From assembly GCF_005144885.1 (NCBI RefSeq), contig NZ_CP039690.1, forward strand, positions 6,746,873 through 6,810,872: a stretch of DNA of 64,000 nucleotides, written 5' to 3'. The DNA is from Phreatobacter stygius (GTDB lineage Bacteria; Pseudomonadota; Alphaproteobacteria; Rhizobiales; Phreatobacteraceae). A program made the position numbers and the translations under genes. The notes below the pieces were generated by a model. That model did no database searches. It was given only the letters and a program-made list of their open reading frames with translations, and was not told where the DNA came from. Shown here piece by piece: positions 29,606 through 37,389 of the stretch (the stretch's first letter is position 1; each line of letters begins with the position of its first letter).

Positions 29606-30484
29606 ATGACCGCCTCGACCGACCGCCCGGCGCTTCAGCCCGCCTTCGTCCTCACCCTGGTGTGCCGCGACCGCGTCGGCATCGTCGCGGCCGTCTCCCG
29701 CGCCATCGCCGACAAGGATTGCAACATCACCGAGAGCGCCCAGTTCGGCGATCCGGCGACCGGCATGCATTTCATGCGCCTGGTCTTCACCGCGCCGGCC
29801 GGGGTCAGCGCCGAAAGCTTCACGAAGGCCTTCGCGCCGGTCGCCGACCATTTCGCCATGACCTGGCGCCTGTGGGACGCCCATCAGCGGCCGCGCGTGG
29901 TGATCCTCGTCTCCAGGCACGATCACTGCCTGGTCGACCTCATCTATCGCTGGCGCCTCGGCAGCTTGCCGATGGACATCGTGTCGATCGTCTCGAACCA
30001 TGACGATGCCCGGGCGCTGGCCGATCAGCACGGCATCGCTTTCCACCACTTGCCGGTGACCCGCCAGACCAAAGCCAGCCAGGAGGCCGAGATCATCGAC
30101 CTGATCGGCCGGGACAAGGCCGACCTGGTCATTCTCGCCCGTTACATGCAGATCCTGTCGGACACGCTGACGGCCCGGCTCGCCGGCCAATGCATCAACA
30201 TCCACCATTCCTTCCTGCCGAGCTTCAAGGGCGCCGCGCCCTACAGCCAGGCCCATGCCCGCGGCGTGAAACTGATCGGCGCCACCGCCCATTACGTCAC
30301 CAGCGACCTGGACGAAGGGCCGATCATCGAGCAGGAAACCGAACGGGTGACCCACGCCATGAGCGTCGACGAATTCGTCGCCATCGGCCGCGAGATCGAA
30401 GCCCGCGTGCTCGCCCGCGCCGTCAAGATGCACGTCGAGCACCGGGTGTTCCAGAACGGCGGCAAGACGGTGGTGTTTCGCTGA
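29606..30484 (+). CDS. purU: Formyltetrahydrofolate deformylase
   Basis: Hydrolyses 10-formyl-THF to formate and THF, balancing the folate pool. The protein is 292 aa from ATG 29606. An N-terminal ACT regulatory domain (about residues 13-85, starting FVLTLVCRDRVGIVAAVSRA) is followed by a formyltransferase domain. The catalytic INIHHSFLPSFKGA block is at 198-210 and the Asp in SDLDEGPIIEQ near 236. Divergent placement from soxBDAG matches its role: it regenerates THF from one-carbon units that sarcosine oxidation supplies. Confidence 0.95.
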   Translation: MTASTDRPALQPAFVLTLVCRDRVGIVAAVSRAIADKDCNITESAQFGDPATGMHFMRLVFTAPAGVSAESFTKAFAPVADHFAMTWRLWDAHQRPRVVILVSRHDHCLVDLIYRWRLGSLPMDIVSIVSNHDDARALADQHGIAFHHLPVTRQTKASQEAEIIDLIGRDKADLVILARYMQILSDTLTARLAGQCINIHHSFLPSFKGAAPYSQAHARGVKLIGATAHYVTSDLDEGPIIEQETERVTHAMSVDEFVAIGREIEARVLARAVKMHVEHRVFQNGGKTVVFR

Positions 30485-30533
30485 GGCGAATGGCGAATGG
30501 CGAATGGCGAATGGCGAATGGCGAATGGCGAAT
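30485..30533. repeat. Tandem heptamer array, seven copies of GGCGAAT
   Basis: Seven perfect head-to-tail GGCGAAT units begin one base after the purU stop and are followed by a degenerate eighth. Shorter arrays of the same unit occur at 52535-52556 and 59757-59782. A reverse-oriented array lies at 30755-30796. Confidence 0.9.
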
Positions 30534-30560
30534 GGGGATGAACCGAAACCCGTCGCGCGC

Positions 30561-30615
30561 AAACCCTCGCCCGCTTGCGGGAGAGGGTGGCGGCGGAGCC
30601 GCCGGGTGAGGGTTT
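30561..30615. repeat. Palindromic intergenic repeat, full form (copy 3)
   Basis: Two hairpins in series: CCCTCGCCCGC / GCGGGAGAGGG, then GGCGGC / GCCGCC within GGGTGGCGGCGGAGCCGCCG followed by GGTGAGGG. The reverse complement closely matches copy 4 at 30669. It lies between the convergent purU and response regulator genes, where it could end transcription from both sides. Confidence 0.8.
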
Positions 30616-30668
30616 GAAGAGGGCCGGCCCATCAATTCGACCCGGAATGCACGGCGCGCATCGACGCA

Positions 30669-30733
30669 ACCACCCTCACCCGGCGGCTTTGCCGCCACCC
30701 TCTCCCACGCAGACGTGGGCGAGGGTTGATGCG
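30669..30733. repeat. Palindromic intergenic repeat, full form, inverted (copy 4)
   Basis: ACCCTCACCCGGCGGC, TTT, GCCGCCACCCTCTCCC, then ACG-CAGA-CGT and GGGCGAGGG. It is the inverted counterpart of copy 3, so the two copies and the flanking heptamer arrays make a composite inverted element of about 310 bases. Confidence 0.8.
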
Positions 30734-30754
30734 CGGCGCGCGACATCATCCCCC

Positions 30755-30796
30755 ATTCGCTATTCGCTATTCGCTATTCGCCATTCGCTATCAGCC
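30755..30796. repeat. Inverted heptamer array (ATTCGCY units)
   Basis: Three ATTCGCT units, ATTCGCC, ATTCGCT and a degenerate unit form the reverse complement of the GGCGAAT array at 30485. The array ends a few bases before the stop of the response regulator. Confidence 0.8.
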
Positions 30797-30804
30797 ATTC
30801 ACGC

Positions 30805-31608
30805 CTATTCCGAATAGGGCAGCCGCAGCTCGAACAGCTGGTGCACGGCGCGATCGAGGTCGCTGGCGAAGAACGGCTTCCTCAGACAGGCCGCCGCGCC
30901 GAGCTCCTGGGCCCGTTCGGCGATGTCCGAACTCGCCGACATCAGCACGACGCGCACATGCCGGTTGACCGCGCGCAACAGCCTCAGCGTGCTGGCGCCG
31001 TCGATCCAGGGCATGTTCATGTCGAGGAAGACGATGTCGGCGCCTTCCCTGGCGTAGTTCTCCAGCGCGGTCACGCCGTCGCCGGCCTGATCCACCGTCA
31101 GATTGAAGATCGAATGGGACAGGATGCGCGTGACGATGGCGCGCGCGGTGCCGGAATCGTCGACGATCAGGATCCGGGTCGGCTGACTGACCCGCTCGAA
31201 GGTCTGCAGCACCGGCGTGATCGCCTCGGAGCCGAAGGGTTTCACCAGATAGTCATAGGCGGCGAGCTTGCGCATCCGCGCGATCGCCTGGGCATCCGAG
31301 GTCACCGAGACGACCACGAAGAACGGCATCTTGCCATGGTGCCTGACACGCTCGACCACCTCGGTGCCGTCAATCTCCGGCATGGCGAGATCGACGAAGG
31401 CAATATCGACGGGATGTTCCGACAGGGCGTCGAGCGCCTCCTGGCCGTTCTTGGCTTCGATAACCGTCGCGGCGCGATCGAAGGCTTCGATTCCAGCCCG
31501 GATGAGCCCCCGCCAGAACGCCGAATCATCGGCGATCAGGATGGTCCAGGGCGGCACCGTGACGACCTCGATATCGGGATGCTCATCCCGGCCTGCGGCG
31601 AGCTTCAT
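30805..31608 (-). CDS. Response regulator with two receiver domains and no output domain
   Basis: Protein of 267 aa with two CheY-like receivers in tandem. The first (about residues 20-135) has acidic pair Asp27-Asp28, phosphoacceptor Asp73 in FVDLAMPE, and Lys123. The second (about 144-262) has Asp150-Asp151, Asp196 in FLDMNMP, and Lys244. Both appear competent for phosphorylation. No DNA-binding, GGDEF or enzyme domain follows, and no histidine kinase is adjacent. A phosphorelay or protein-protein output role is likely. Its upstream region has a perfect 20-bp palindrome at 31656. Confidence 0.88.
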   Translation of the reverse strand: MKLAAGRDEHPDIEVVTVPPWTILIADDSAFWRGLIRAGIEAFDRAATVIEAKNGQEALDALSEHPVDIAFVDLAMPEIDGTEVVERVRHHGKMPFFVVVSVTSDAQAIARMRKLAAYDYLVKPFGSEAITPVLQTFERVSQPTRILIVDDSGTARAIVTRILSHSIFNLTVDQAGDGVTALENYAREGADIVFLDMNMPWIDGASTLRLLRAVNRHVRVVLMSASSDIAERAQELGAAACLRKPFFASDLDRAVHQLFELRLPYSE

Positions 31609-31655
31609 TCACTTCTCTTCCAACAGTCGAATCTGCCCCCTCCTTAACATCCGCT

Positions 31656-31675
31656 GCACAATGGTACCATTGTGC
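31656..31675. promoter_or_regulatory. Perfect 20-bp palindrome upstream of the double-receiver gene
   Basis: GCACAATGGTACCATTGTGC, 48 bases before the ATG at 31608, in the 139-base gap behind the beta-propeller gene. The TGGTACCA core resembles operators of the FadR subgroup of GntR regulators. The regulator is unknown. Confidence 0.55.
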
Positions 31676-31747
31676 CGTAAGCGACATCGCCGCCATGTTG
31701 CCCTACGGCACCACCGCCAGGATCCGGAAACGTCGGGACGACCCGAC

Positions 31748-32599
31748 TTAGCGCAGGAGCCGGAGCCGGGTGATCCGGCTCGGATTGCTCTCGGCCAGCA
31801 ACAGATCGCCATCAGGCGTGCCGAACAGGCCATGGGCGCCGTTCAGCACCGGGCGGGCGCGACCGAGCCTGACGCCGTCGGCACCGATCAGATGCAGGCT
31901 CGGCACCTGGTCGGTGATGTATGCGCGGCCTTGCGGATCGCCCCAGATCGCCACCGGGCGATAAAACCCCTCCCAGACGTCAAGCACATTGCCGTCGCGA
32001 TCGAACACCTGCACCCGGTCGCGGGTCCGGTCGATCACCACGACGCGGCCGTCGGCAAAGGTCCAGATGCCGTGCGGCTCGCCGAATTCGCCGGCCTCGA
32101 AGCCGAGCTGGCCCCAGGTGGCGAGCAATTGGCCATCGGCCGAGAAGCGGTGGACATGGTTGGCGGCATAGCCGTCGGCGACATAGATGTCGCCCCAGGG
32201 CGACACCGAGATATCGGTCGGATGGTTGAACGGCGACTGCGGAATGCCGCGCCCGCCGAGCTGGCCGAGCCGCTCGCCGCCGGCTGAGAACCAGATCACC
32301 TCGTGCATGTCGCGGTCGACCACGATGACCCGGCCATCGGCATCGGTGGTCAGCATGTGCCCGTCGGCGATCGTGTCGCCGCCCCAGCCGCCGAGATGGG
32401 CGCCATCGGGCGAAAGCTCGATGACCCGCGAATCATCCGGCTGCGTCAGGCTGTCATGGCGCAGCAGGACGAAGACATGGCCGCGCCCGTCGACCGCGAC
32501 ATCGGAAACGAAGCCGGAATTGGCCGGCCAGGTCCCGAACGGCCGTTCGACGCGGTAGCGGGCCTCGCCCAGGGCGACGATCAGGTCATGTGTGCTCAC
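31748..32599 (-). CDS. NHL beta-propeller protein related to peptidylamidoglycolate lyase (PAL)
   Basis: Protein of 283 aa with no signal peptide, so cytoplasmic, built of NHL-type propeller blades. It resembles the PAL domain of peptidylglycine amidating enzyme. HPTDISVSPWGDIYVADGY followed by an HVHRFS-type strand corresponds to the PAL QPTDVAV...YVSDGY region. His81 (DGHMLT), His176 (EPHGIW) and His256 (GAHGLF) match the order of the three PAL zinc ligands, and Tyr144 the active-site Tyr. Start GTG 32599 has an AGGA site eight bases upstream and lies five bases behind the puuE-like gene, so they are coupled. A role as an amidoglycolate or ureidoglycolate lyase is my inference. A structural or regulatory propeller is the alternative. 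Confidence 0.75.
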   Translation of the reverse strand: MSTHDLIVALGEARYRVERPFGTWPANSGFVSDVAVDGRGHVFVLLRHDSLTQPDDSRVIELSPDGAHLGGWGGDTIADGHMLTTDADGRVIVVDRDMHEVIWFSAGGERLGQLGGRGIPQSPFNHPTDISVSPWGDIYVADGYAANHVHRFSADGQLLATWGQLGFEAGEFGEPHGIWTFADGRVVVIDRTRDRVQVFDRDGNVLDVWEGFYRPVAIWGDPQGRAYITDQVPSLHLIGADGVRLGRARPVLNGAHGLFGTPDGDLLLAESNPSRITRLRLLR

Positions 32600-32604
32600 G
32601 GCGA

Positions 32605-33516
32605 TTATCCTGCAAAGGGATGGGTCTTCACCCAATGCTGCGCGATATCGAGGCGCCGTGTCACCCACACTCCGTCATGGCTCATCACATAGTCGAGGAA
32701 GCGGGCGAGGCCGGCGGCCCGGGCGGGATGGCCGATCAGCCGCATATGCAGGCCGACCGACATCATTTTGGGCTGGGTCCGGCCCTCGGCATAGAGCATG
32801 TCGAAGGCGTCCTTGTGCCATTCGAAATAGTCGGCCGCGGTGGCGAACTGGCCATTGCCGAACTTGCCGTCATTGTTGACCAGCGAATAGGGCACGACCA
32901 GCTGCGGCCTGCCGCCGACCCGCTTCCAATAGGGCAGCTCGTCGTCATAGGCGTCGGAATCGTAGAGGAAACCGCCCTCCTCCATCACCAGCCGGCGGGT
33001 GTTGACGCTCGGCCCGTAGCGGCAATACCAGCCGAGCGGCCGTTCGCCGACGGTCCGCTCGAGCGAGGCGACCGCCTTGGCGATGTGCTCGCGCTCCTCC
33101 GCCTCGCTGAGCAGATAGTGCTTCACCCAGCGCCAGCCGTGGCAGCAGACGTCGAAACCGGAGGCCTTGATGGCCGCCGCGGCCTCCGGATTGCGCTCGA
33201 TCGCCAGCGCGCAGCCGAACACGGTCAGCGGCAGACCACGCTCCTGGAACAGCCGCATCAGGCGCCAGAAGCCGACCCGGCTGCCATAAGCGAACATGCC
33301 TTCGCCCGCGAGGTCGCGGCCTTTCACGCCGGTATCGATGCCGTTGACCTCGGTCAGCCCGGTCTCGGTGAAGCCTTCGCCGTCCTGCACCGAGGGTTCC
33401 GAGCCCTCCTCGTAATTCATCACGAAATTGATCGCGATGCGCGCGCCGCCGGGCCATTTGGGATCCGGCGGATGGGCGCCGTAGCCGATCAGGTCGCGGT
33501 CATCAGCTGGTGTCAT
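32605..33516 (-). CDS. puuE: PuuE-type allantoinase / polysaccharide-deacetylase-fold ring hydrolase
   Basis: NodB-fold enzyme of 303 aa closely resembling PuuE, the metal-independent allantoinase that opens the hydantoin ring of allantoin. Family landmarks are RDLIGYGAHPPDPKWPGGAR, YEEGSE, AYGSRVGFWRL, GERPLGWY, NTRRLVMEEGGFLYDSDAYD and SVGLHMRLIGHPAR. The exact substrate could be another ureide or cyclic amide. Start ATG 33516 has a GGAG site eight bases upstream. It is first gene of a two-gene unit with the PAL-like protein and divergent from the amidase. Confidence 0.85.
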   Translation of the reverse strand: MTPADDRDLIGYGAHPPDPKWPGGARIAINFVMNYEEGSEPSVQDGEGFTETGLTEVNGIDTGVKGRDLAGEGMFAYGSRVGFWRLMRLFQERGLPLTVFGCALAIERNPEAAAAIKASGFDVCCHGWRWVKHYLLSEAEEREHIAKAVASLERTVGERPLGWYCRYGPSVNTRRLVMEEGGFLYDSDAYDDELPYWKRVGGRPQLVVPYSLVNNDGKFGNGQFATAADYFEWHKDAFDMLYAEGRTQPKMMSVGLHMRLIGHPARAAGLARFLDYVMSHDGVWVTRRLDIAQHWVKTHPFAG

Positions 33517-33857
33517 CAGGTCATCTCCGGGTCGGCTTTCGGTTGCGCCGCCGATCGGCCTGGTCAGGCCGGCCGGCCGATCCTCACATCGGAGCGTGAT
33601 TCCATCATCCCCCACGGGCGGAGGGGCAGCATGTCGGCGCGCGCATCGAGTGCGGCCGGGGGCACCGGGAGGTTGTCGACGAGATCAAGGCGAGCGACGA
33701 GCCAAGGGCCATGCCGGTTGCGCTCCGCCGTCCGCCGGCCATCATCCCGGCGCCATCATCCCGGCGCAGGAACAGGCCTGCCCGCGCGTCATGGCCCTTG
33801 CTTGACCGGGCGGCCCGCTGGCACGCTGCGATGCCGCCTGAGATCGATGGAGCTTGC
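33517..33857. other. Divergent intergenic region between puuE-like and amidase genes
   Basis: 341 bases without a credible gene. It must hold both promoters. One visible oddity is a 14-base direct repeat, CATCATCCCGGCGC, present twice at about 33739-33767. No clear -10/-35 pair or palindrome was found. Confidence 0.6.
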
Positions 33858-35255
33858 ATGCCCGCATCCGAACAGCCGTCTCCCGATCAACCCTGGCCGT
33901 CGATCATTGCGCTGGCCGATGCGGTCCGCTCAGGCCGTTCCACCGCGCGCGCCGAGACGGAACGGGCGATCGAGCGCATCGTCAGGCTCAATCCGGGGCT
34001 CAATGCCATCATTTCTTTCGATCCGGCCGATGCGCTCGCCCGCGCCGACGCGGTCGACCGCCGGGTTCAGGCCGGCGAAGAGCTGCCGCTCGCCGGCGTG
34101 CCGGTGACGATCAAGGACAATATCTGGGTGAAGGGCCGTCGGATCACCCAAGGCTCCAGGTTGTTCAAGGACTTCGTCGCGCCGCAAGACGCGGTGGCGG
34201 TGGAACGGCTGGAAGCCGCCGGCGCGGTCATTCTCGGCATATCCAACACGCCGGAATTCGCCGCCAAGGGCCAGACCACCAACCTGCTTTATGGCGCGAC
34301 CAGGCATCCGATGAACTCAGGCCTGACGCCCGGCGGCTCGTCCGGCGGGGCCGTCGCTTCCGTCGCCGGCGGGCTGGTGCCGCTGGCGCTCGGCACCGAT
34401 GCCGGCGGCTCCAGCCGGCGCCCGCCGGCCCATACCGGACTGGTCGGTTTCAAGCCGTCCTTCGGCGCCATTCCCTACGGGCCGGGCTTCGAGGAGCCGT
34501 TTTTCGGCGTGTCCTGCCATTGCCCGATCACCCGCACCGTGGCCGAAGCGGCGCTGGCCTTCGAGGTCATGGCCGGCCCCGATCCCCGCGACCCGCATTC
34601 GGCTTTCGTCGAACCGGGCGAGCCCGTCGACATCACCGCCCTGACGATTGCATACACGCCCAAATGGGGCCTCGACGTACCCGTCGAGCCCGAGGTCGCC
34701 GATGTCGTCGCGCGGGTCGCGGACATGCTGCGCGGCGCCGGATTGAACGTCGTGGCGCAGGATCCCGTCTGGCCGGCCGGCCTTGCCGAAGCCGGGCTCA
34801 ACCCGATCCAGCATGCCGGGCTCGCCGCCCTCCATGGCGCCGCCTGGCGACAGGCGCCTGACCTGATCGATCCGGATCTCGGTGCCCAGATCGCCGCGGG
34901 CTTCGACCTGTCCGGACCCGATGTCGGCCGCGCCATGCTGCTGTCCGAACAGGTTGCGCTGTCGGCCGCCCGCTTCTTCTCCGACCATCGCTTCGATGCC
35001 GCGATCGGCCCGACAACCCCTTGCACCGCCTGGCCCATCGACCAGCTCGGCCCCGATACCATTGCCGGCGTGAAGGTTGGCCCGCGCGGCCATGCGGTGT
35101 TCACGCCGCTGTTCAACCACGCCCGCCAGCCGGCGATTTCGGTGCCATGCGGCACCGACGCGAGCGGCCTGCCCATCGGCCTGCAGATCATCGCGCCGCG
35201 CCTCAAGGACCGGACGCTGCTCGCCATCGCCGCGGCCGTGGAGGCGCTGCTCTGA
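33858..35255 (+). CDS. Amidase signature family enzyme
   Basis: Amide hydrolase of 465 aa with the Ser-cisSer-Lys triad: Lys86 (TIKDN), Ser161 (GGSSGG) and the nucleophile Ser185 (DAGGSSR), at the spacing usual for the family. The substrate is not predictable from sequence. Allophanate hydrolases and other ureide-processing enzymes belong to this family, which fits the neighbours. ATG 33858 follows a GGAG site. It is followed 46 bases on by a racemase and divergent from the puuE-like gene. Confidence 0.9.
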   Translation: MPASEQPSPDQPWPSIIALADAVRSGRSTARAETERAIERIVRLNPGLNAIISFDPADALARADAVDRRVQAGEELPLAGVPVTIKDNIWVKGRRITQGSRLFKDFVAPQDAVAVERLEAAGAVILGISNTPEFAAKGQTTNLLYGATRHPMNSGLTPGGSSGGAVASVAGGLVPLALGTDAGGSSRRPPAHTGLVGFKPSFGAIPYGPGFEEPFFGVSCHCPITRTVAEAALAFEVMAGPDPRDPHSAFVEPGEPVDITALTIAYTPKWGLDVPVEPEVADVVARVADMLRGAGLNVVAQDPVWPAGLAEAGLNPIQHAGLAALHGAAWRQAPDLIDPDLGAQIAAGFDLSGPDVGRAMLLSEQVALSAARFFSDHRFDAAIGPTTPCTAWPIDQLGPDTIAGVKVGPRGHAVFTPLFNHARQPAISVPCGTDASGLPIGLQIIAPRLKDRTLLAIAAAVEALL

Positions 35256-35301
35256 GCCACGATCTGTTGCGTGCCTCCATACCCGCGCCGGCAGGCCGAC
35301 C

Positions 35302-35949
35302 ATGCATCTGCTCCTGATCAACCCGAACACCAGCCGGGCGACCACCGAGAGCATGGCCGGCATTGCCCGTAATGCCATGCCCGGCATCACCGTCGAATGC
35401 CTCACCGCGCCCTTCGGCGTGCCGCTGATCACCAATGCCACAGAACTCGCCTTGGCCGCGGAAGCGGTGGCCGCCGCGCTGGCGGCACCACGCACCGGCA
35501 TCGATGGCATCGTCATCGCGGCCTTCGGCGACCCGGCGCTGCAAAGCCTCAGGCAACGGCTGGCGGTCCCGGTCACCGGCATTGCCGAAGCCGGCATGGC
35601 CGAGGCGGGCCAGGACGGCCGCCGCTTCGCTGTCGTCACCACCACCCCGGACCTCGTCACCTCGATCGCGGGCCTCGCCGAGGGCTATGGCCATGGCGGA
35701 GCGTTTCTCGGCACCGTGCTCACCAAGGGCGACATTCGAACCGTGATGGCCGATCCGGACCGGCTCGCCGAAGCGCTCCTGGAGGCCAGTCGACGAGCCG
35801 TCCGCGAATTCGGCGCGGACGCCGTGGTCATTGGCGGCGGTCCGCTCGCCCTGGCAGCCCGACGGATCGGGCCCGACGTGCCGGTGCCGCTGATCGAGCC
35901 GGTGCCGGCGGCGGTCCGGCTCGCCGTGGCGCGCGCCGCGAAGACGTGA
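35302..35949 (+). CDS. Asp/Glu/hydantoin racemase family protein
   Basis: Protein of 215 aa of the family containing hydantoin racemase HyuE and allantoin racemase HpxA. The start INPNTSRATTESM is diagnostic, and the family's two cysteine positions deserve attention: the first region reads AAFGDPAL and the second VIGGGPLALAARR, so neither catalytic Cys is in its usual place. Activity is therefore uncertain, and a decarboxylase or a Cys-less variant is possible. It lies directly behind the amidase, probably in the same operon. Confidence 0.8.
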   Translation: MHLLLINPNTSRATTESMAGIARNAMPGITVECLTAPFGVPLITNATELALAAEAVAAALAAPRTGIDGIVIAAFGDPALQSLRQRLAVPVTGIAEAGMAEAGQDGRRFAVVTTTPDLVTSIAGLAEGYGHGGAFLGTVLTKGDIRTVMADPDRLAEALLEASRRAVREFGADAVVIGGGPLALAARRIGPDVPVPLIEPVPAAVRLAVARAAKT

Positions 35950-36285
35950 AGGTGCATTGCATTTGGGGGGCGTCCTTCCAGTTCTCGCACGAGAACCACC
36001 CTCACCTCGCCCCAGCGGGGCTACCGGATTGACACATCTGACGAGCGGCGGCGAAAACTGACGGGCCTTGCATCCTTCGAGACTCGTGCCGGAACCGCCC
36101 ACCTGACCTCGCCCCGGCGCCAGCCTCGATCTCACGGCGCTCATCGTCCTGGCCGGGCTTGTCCCGGCCATCCACGACTTGCTTAGGCCCAAAACATGCG
36201 TGGATGGCCGGGACAAGCCCGGCCAGGACGAAGTGCGAGGCTTGCGAGGTCAGGCCTGGGTCGGATCCGCGCGGCAAGCCCGTAT
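35950..36285. other. Intergenic region with long inverted repeat
   Basis: 336 bases between the convergent racemase and LysR genes, with no gene. It contains the 33-bp perfect inverted repeat described separately, and near 35995-36030 a partial CCACCCTCACCTCGCCCCAGCGGGG segment resembling half of the dispersed palindromic repeat. Confidence 0.6.
36144..36231. repeat. 33-bp perfect inverted repeat (hairpin)
   Basis: Arms 36144-36176 and 36199-36231 are exact reverse complements over 33 bases, with a 22-base loop. Each arm contains CCTGGCCGGGCTTGTCCCGG and a CCATCCACG end. The arm is itself partly self-complementary. It lies between convergent genes and could act as a bidirectional terminator; similar sequences are scattered in genomes of this order, as far as I know. 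Confidence 0.85.
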
Positions 36286-37206
36286 TCAATCGCGCCTGCT
36301 CAATCGCTCCCGGTAATCCCGCTCCATCCGCGCCGCGCCGGCGCGCACTTCCGCGAGGAAAGCCTGGGCCAACCGCGACAGCGGCCGGCTCTTCGACCAG
36401 GTCACCGAGGCGACCGCCCGGGTCACCGGTTCATAAGGCAGGACCACCAGCTCGTCGCCGGCGCCGTAGCGCGGTGAAAACGGATCGACGATGGCGACAC
36501 CGACGCCGCTTTCGGCCAGCACGCAGGCGGTGTTGCAATAGCGCACCTCGACCGCGTGCTTGAACGGCTGGCCGGCCTTGCGAAAGCTCTCGCGCACCGC
36601 TTCGCCGAGCCGGGTGCCGCGCTCCAGCGCAATGAACGGATAGCCGTCGAGGTCGGCCGGCGTGATCAGCGGCTTGTCGGCCAGGGGATGGCCGGGCTTG
36701 ACCACGCAGACCATGTCGCCGGTGAACACCGCCTCGCAATGCAGGCCGGGGCGGTCCTCCAGGCCAATGGCGAAACCGAGTTCGACCAGATTGCTCTCGA
36801 CACTGTCGATCACGCCCTCGTAGCGGCGGACGTCGAAGAACACCTGCACCTGCGGCCGCTGGGCCAGGAACTGGCGCAACGCCGAGGGGATCACGCCATA
36901 ACCGATCGGCGGGGTTGCGACGATGCGCAGATGGCCGGCCTTGCTCTCCTTCAGGTCGCGCAGCTTGTTCTCCAGGATCGTGTGCATGGTGAAGATCGAT
37001 TCCGCCTCGTCATGCAGCATCTGGGCTTCGCGGGTCGGGAACAGCCGGTTGTTGATCCGCTCGAACAGGGGAAAGCCGGTCTGTGCCTCCATCGCCTTGA
37101 TCGCATTGCTGATCGCCGGCTGCGACAGGCCGAGCTGGCTCGCCGCCGCGACCGTGGTCCGATAGCGGATGATCGCCCGCAAGATCTCCAGCTGGCGCAG
37201 CGTCAT
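36286..37206 (-). CDS. LysR family transcriptional regulator
   Basis: Protein of 306 aa: N-terminal winged HTH (MTLRQLEILRAIIRYRTTVAAASQLGLSQPAISNAIKAME) and a two-lobed effector-binding domain. Start ATG 37206 follows a GAGGAGG ribosome site; an ATG twelve codons upstream is less likely. It is divergent from the carbamoylase-transporter operon and most likely its activator. ATAG/CTAT half-sites lie between the genes. Confidence 0.92.
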   Translation of the reverse strand: MTLRQLEILRAIIRYRTTVAAASQLGLSQPAISNAIKAMEAQTGFPLFERINNRLFPTREAQMLHDEAESIFTMHTILENKLRDLKESKAGHLRIVATPPIGYGVIPSALRQFLAQRPQVQVFFDVRRYEGVIDSVESNLVELGFAIGLEDRPGLHCEAVFTGDMVCVVKPGHPLADKPLITPADLDGYPFIALERGTRLGEAVRESFRKAGQPFKHAVEVRYCNTACVLAESGVGVAIVDPFSPRYGAGDELVVLPYEPVTRAVASVTWSKSRPLSRLAQAFLAEVRAGAARMERDYRERLSRRD

Positions 37207-37219
37207 GGCGGCCTCCTCG

Positions 37220-37268
37220 CTATCATTCCACTGAATAGACATGGCCAAAATATCATAGTCCGGCCTAT
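37220..37268. promoter_or_regulatory. Candidate LysR binding region with ATAG/CTAT half-sites
   Basis: CTAT-N11-ATAG at 37220-37238 fits the T-N11-A LysR-box rule. A second near-palindrome, ATAG-N6-CTAT, lies at 37255-37268. Both fall in the lysR/carbamoylase divergent gap close to lysR, the usual place for an autoregulatory and activating LysR site. Confidence 0.4.
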
Positions 37269-37389
37269 TGTTGCACTGCCGTCGCGATGTCACAGTTTCG
37301 TCGTCCGGCGGGACTGCCCCGGGAGCCCCAGGCTTGGCCTGAAGCTCCTGAAACGCCCTGCCCTCATCGCTCAAGAGAAGGCCAAGACG

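Noticed and set aside
30485-30800. CRISPR-like array
   Set aside because: The repeats are contiguous 7-base units without spacers; no cas genes in the window.
33605-33859. Small minus-strand gene in the puuE-amidase gap
   Set aside because: 84 codons with random-looking composition overlapping the amidase start; no ribosome site or similarity.
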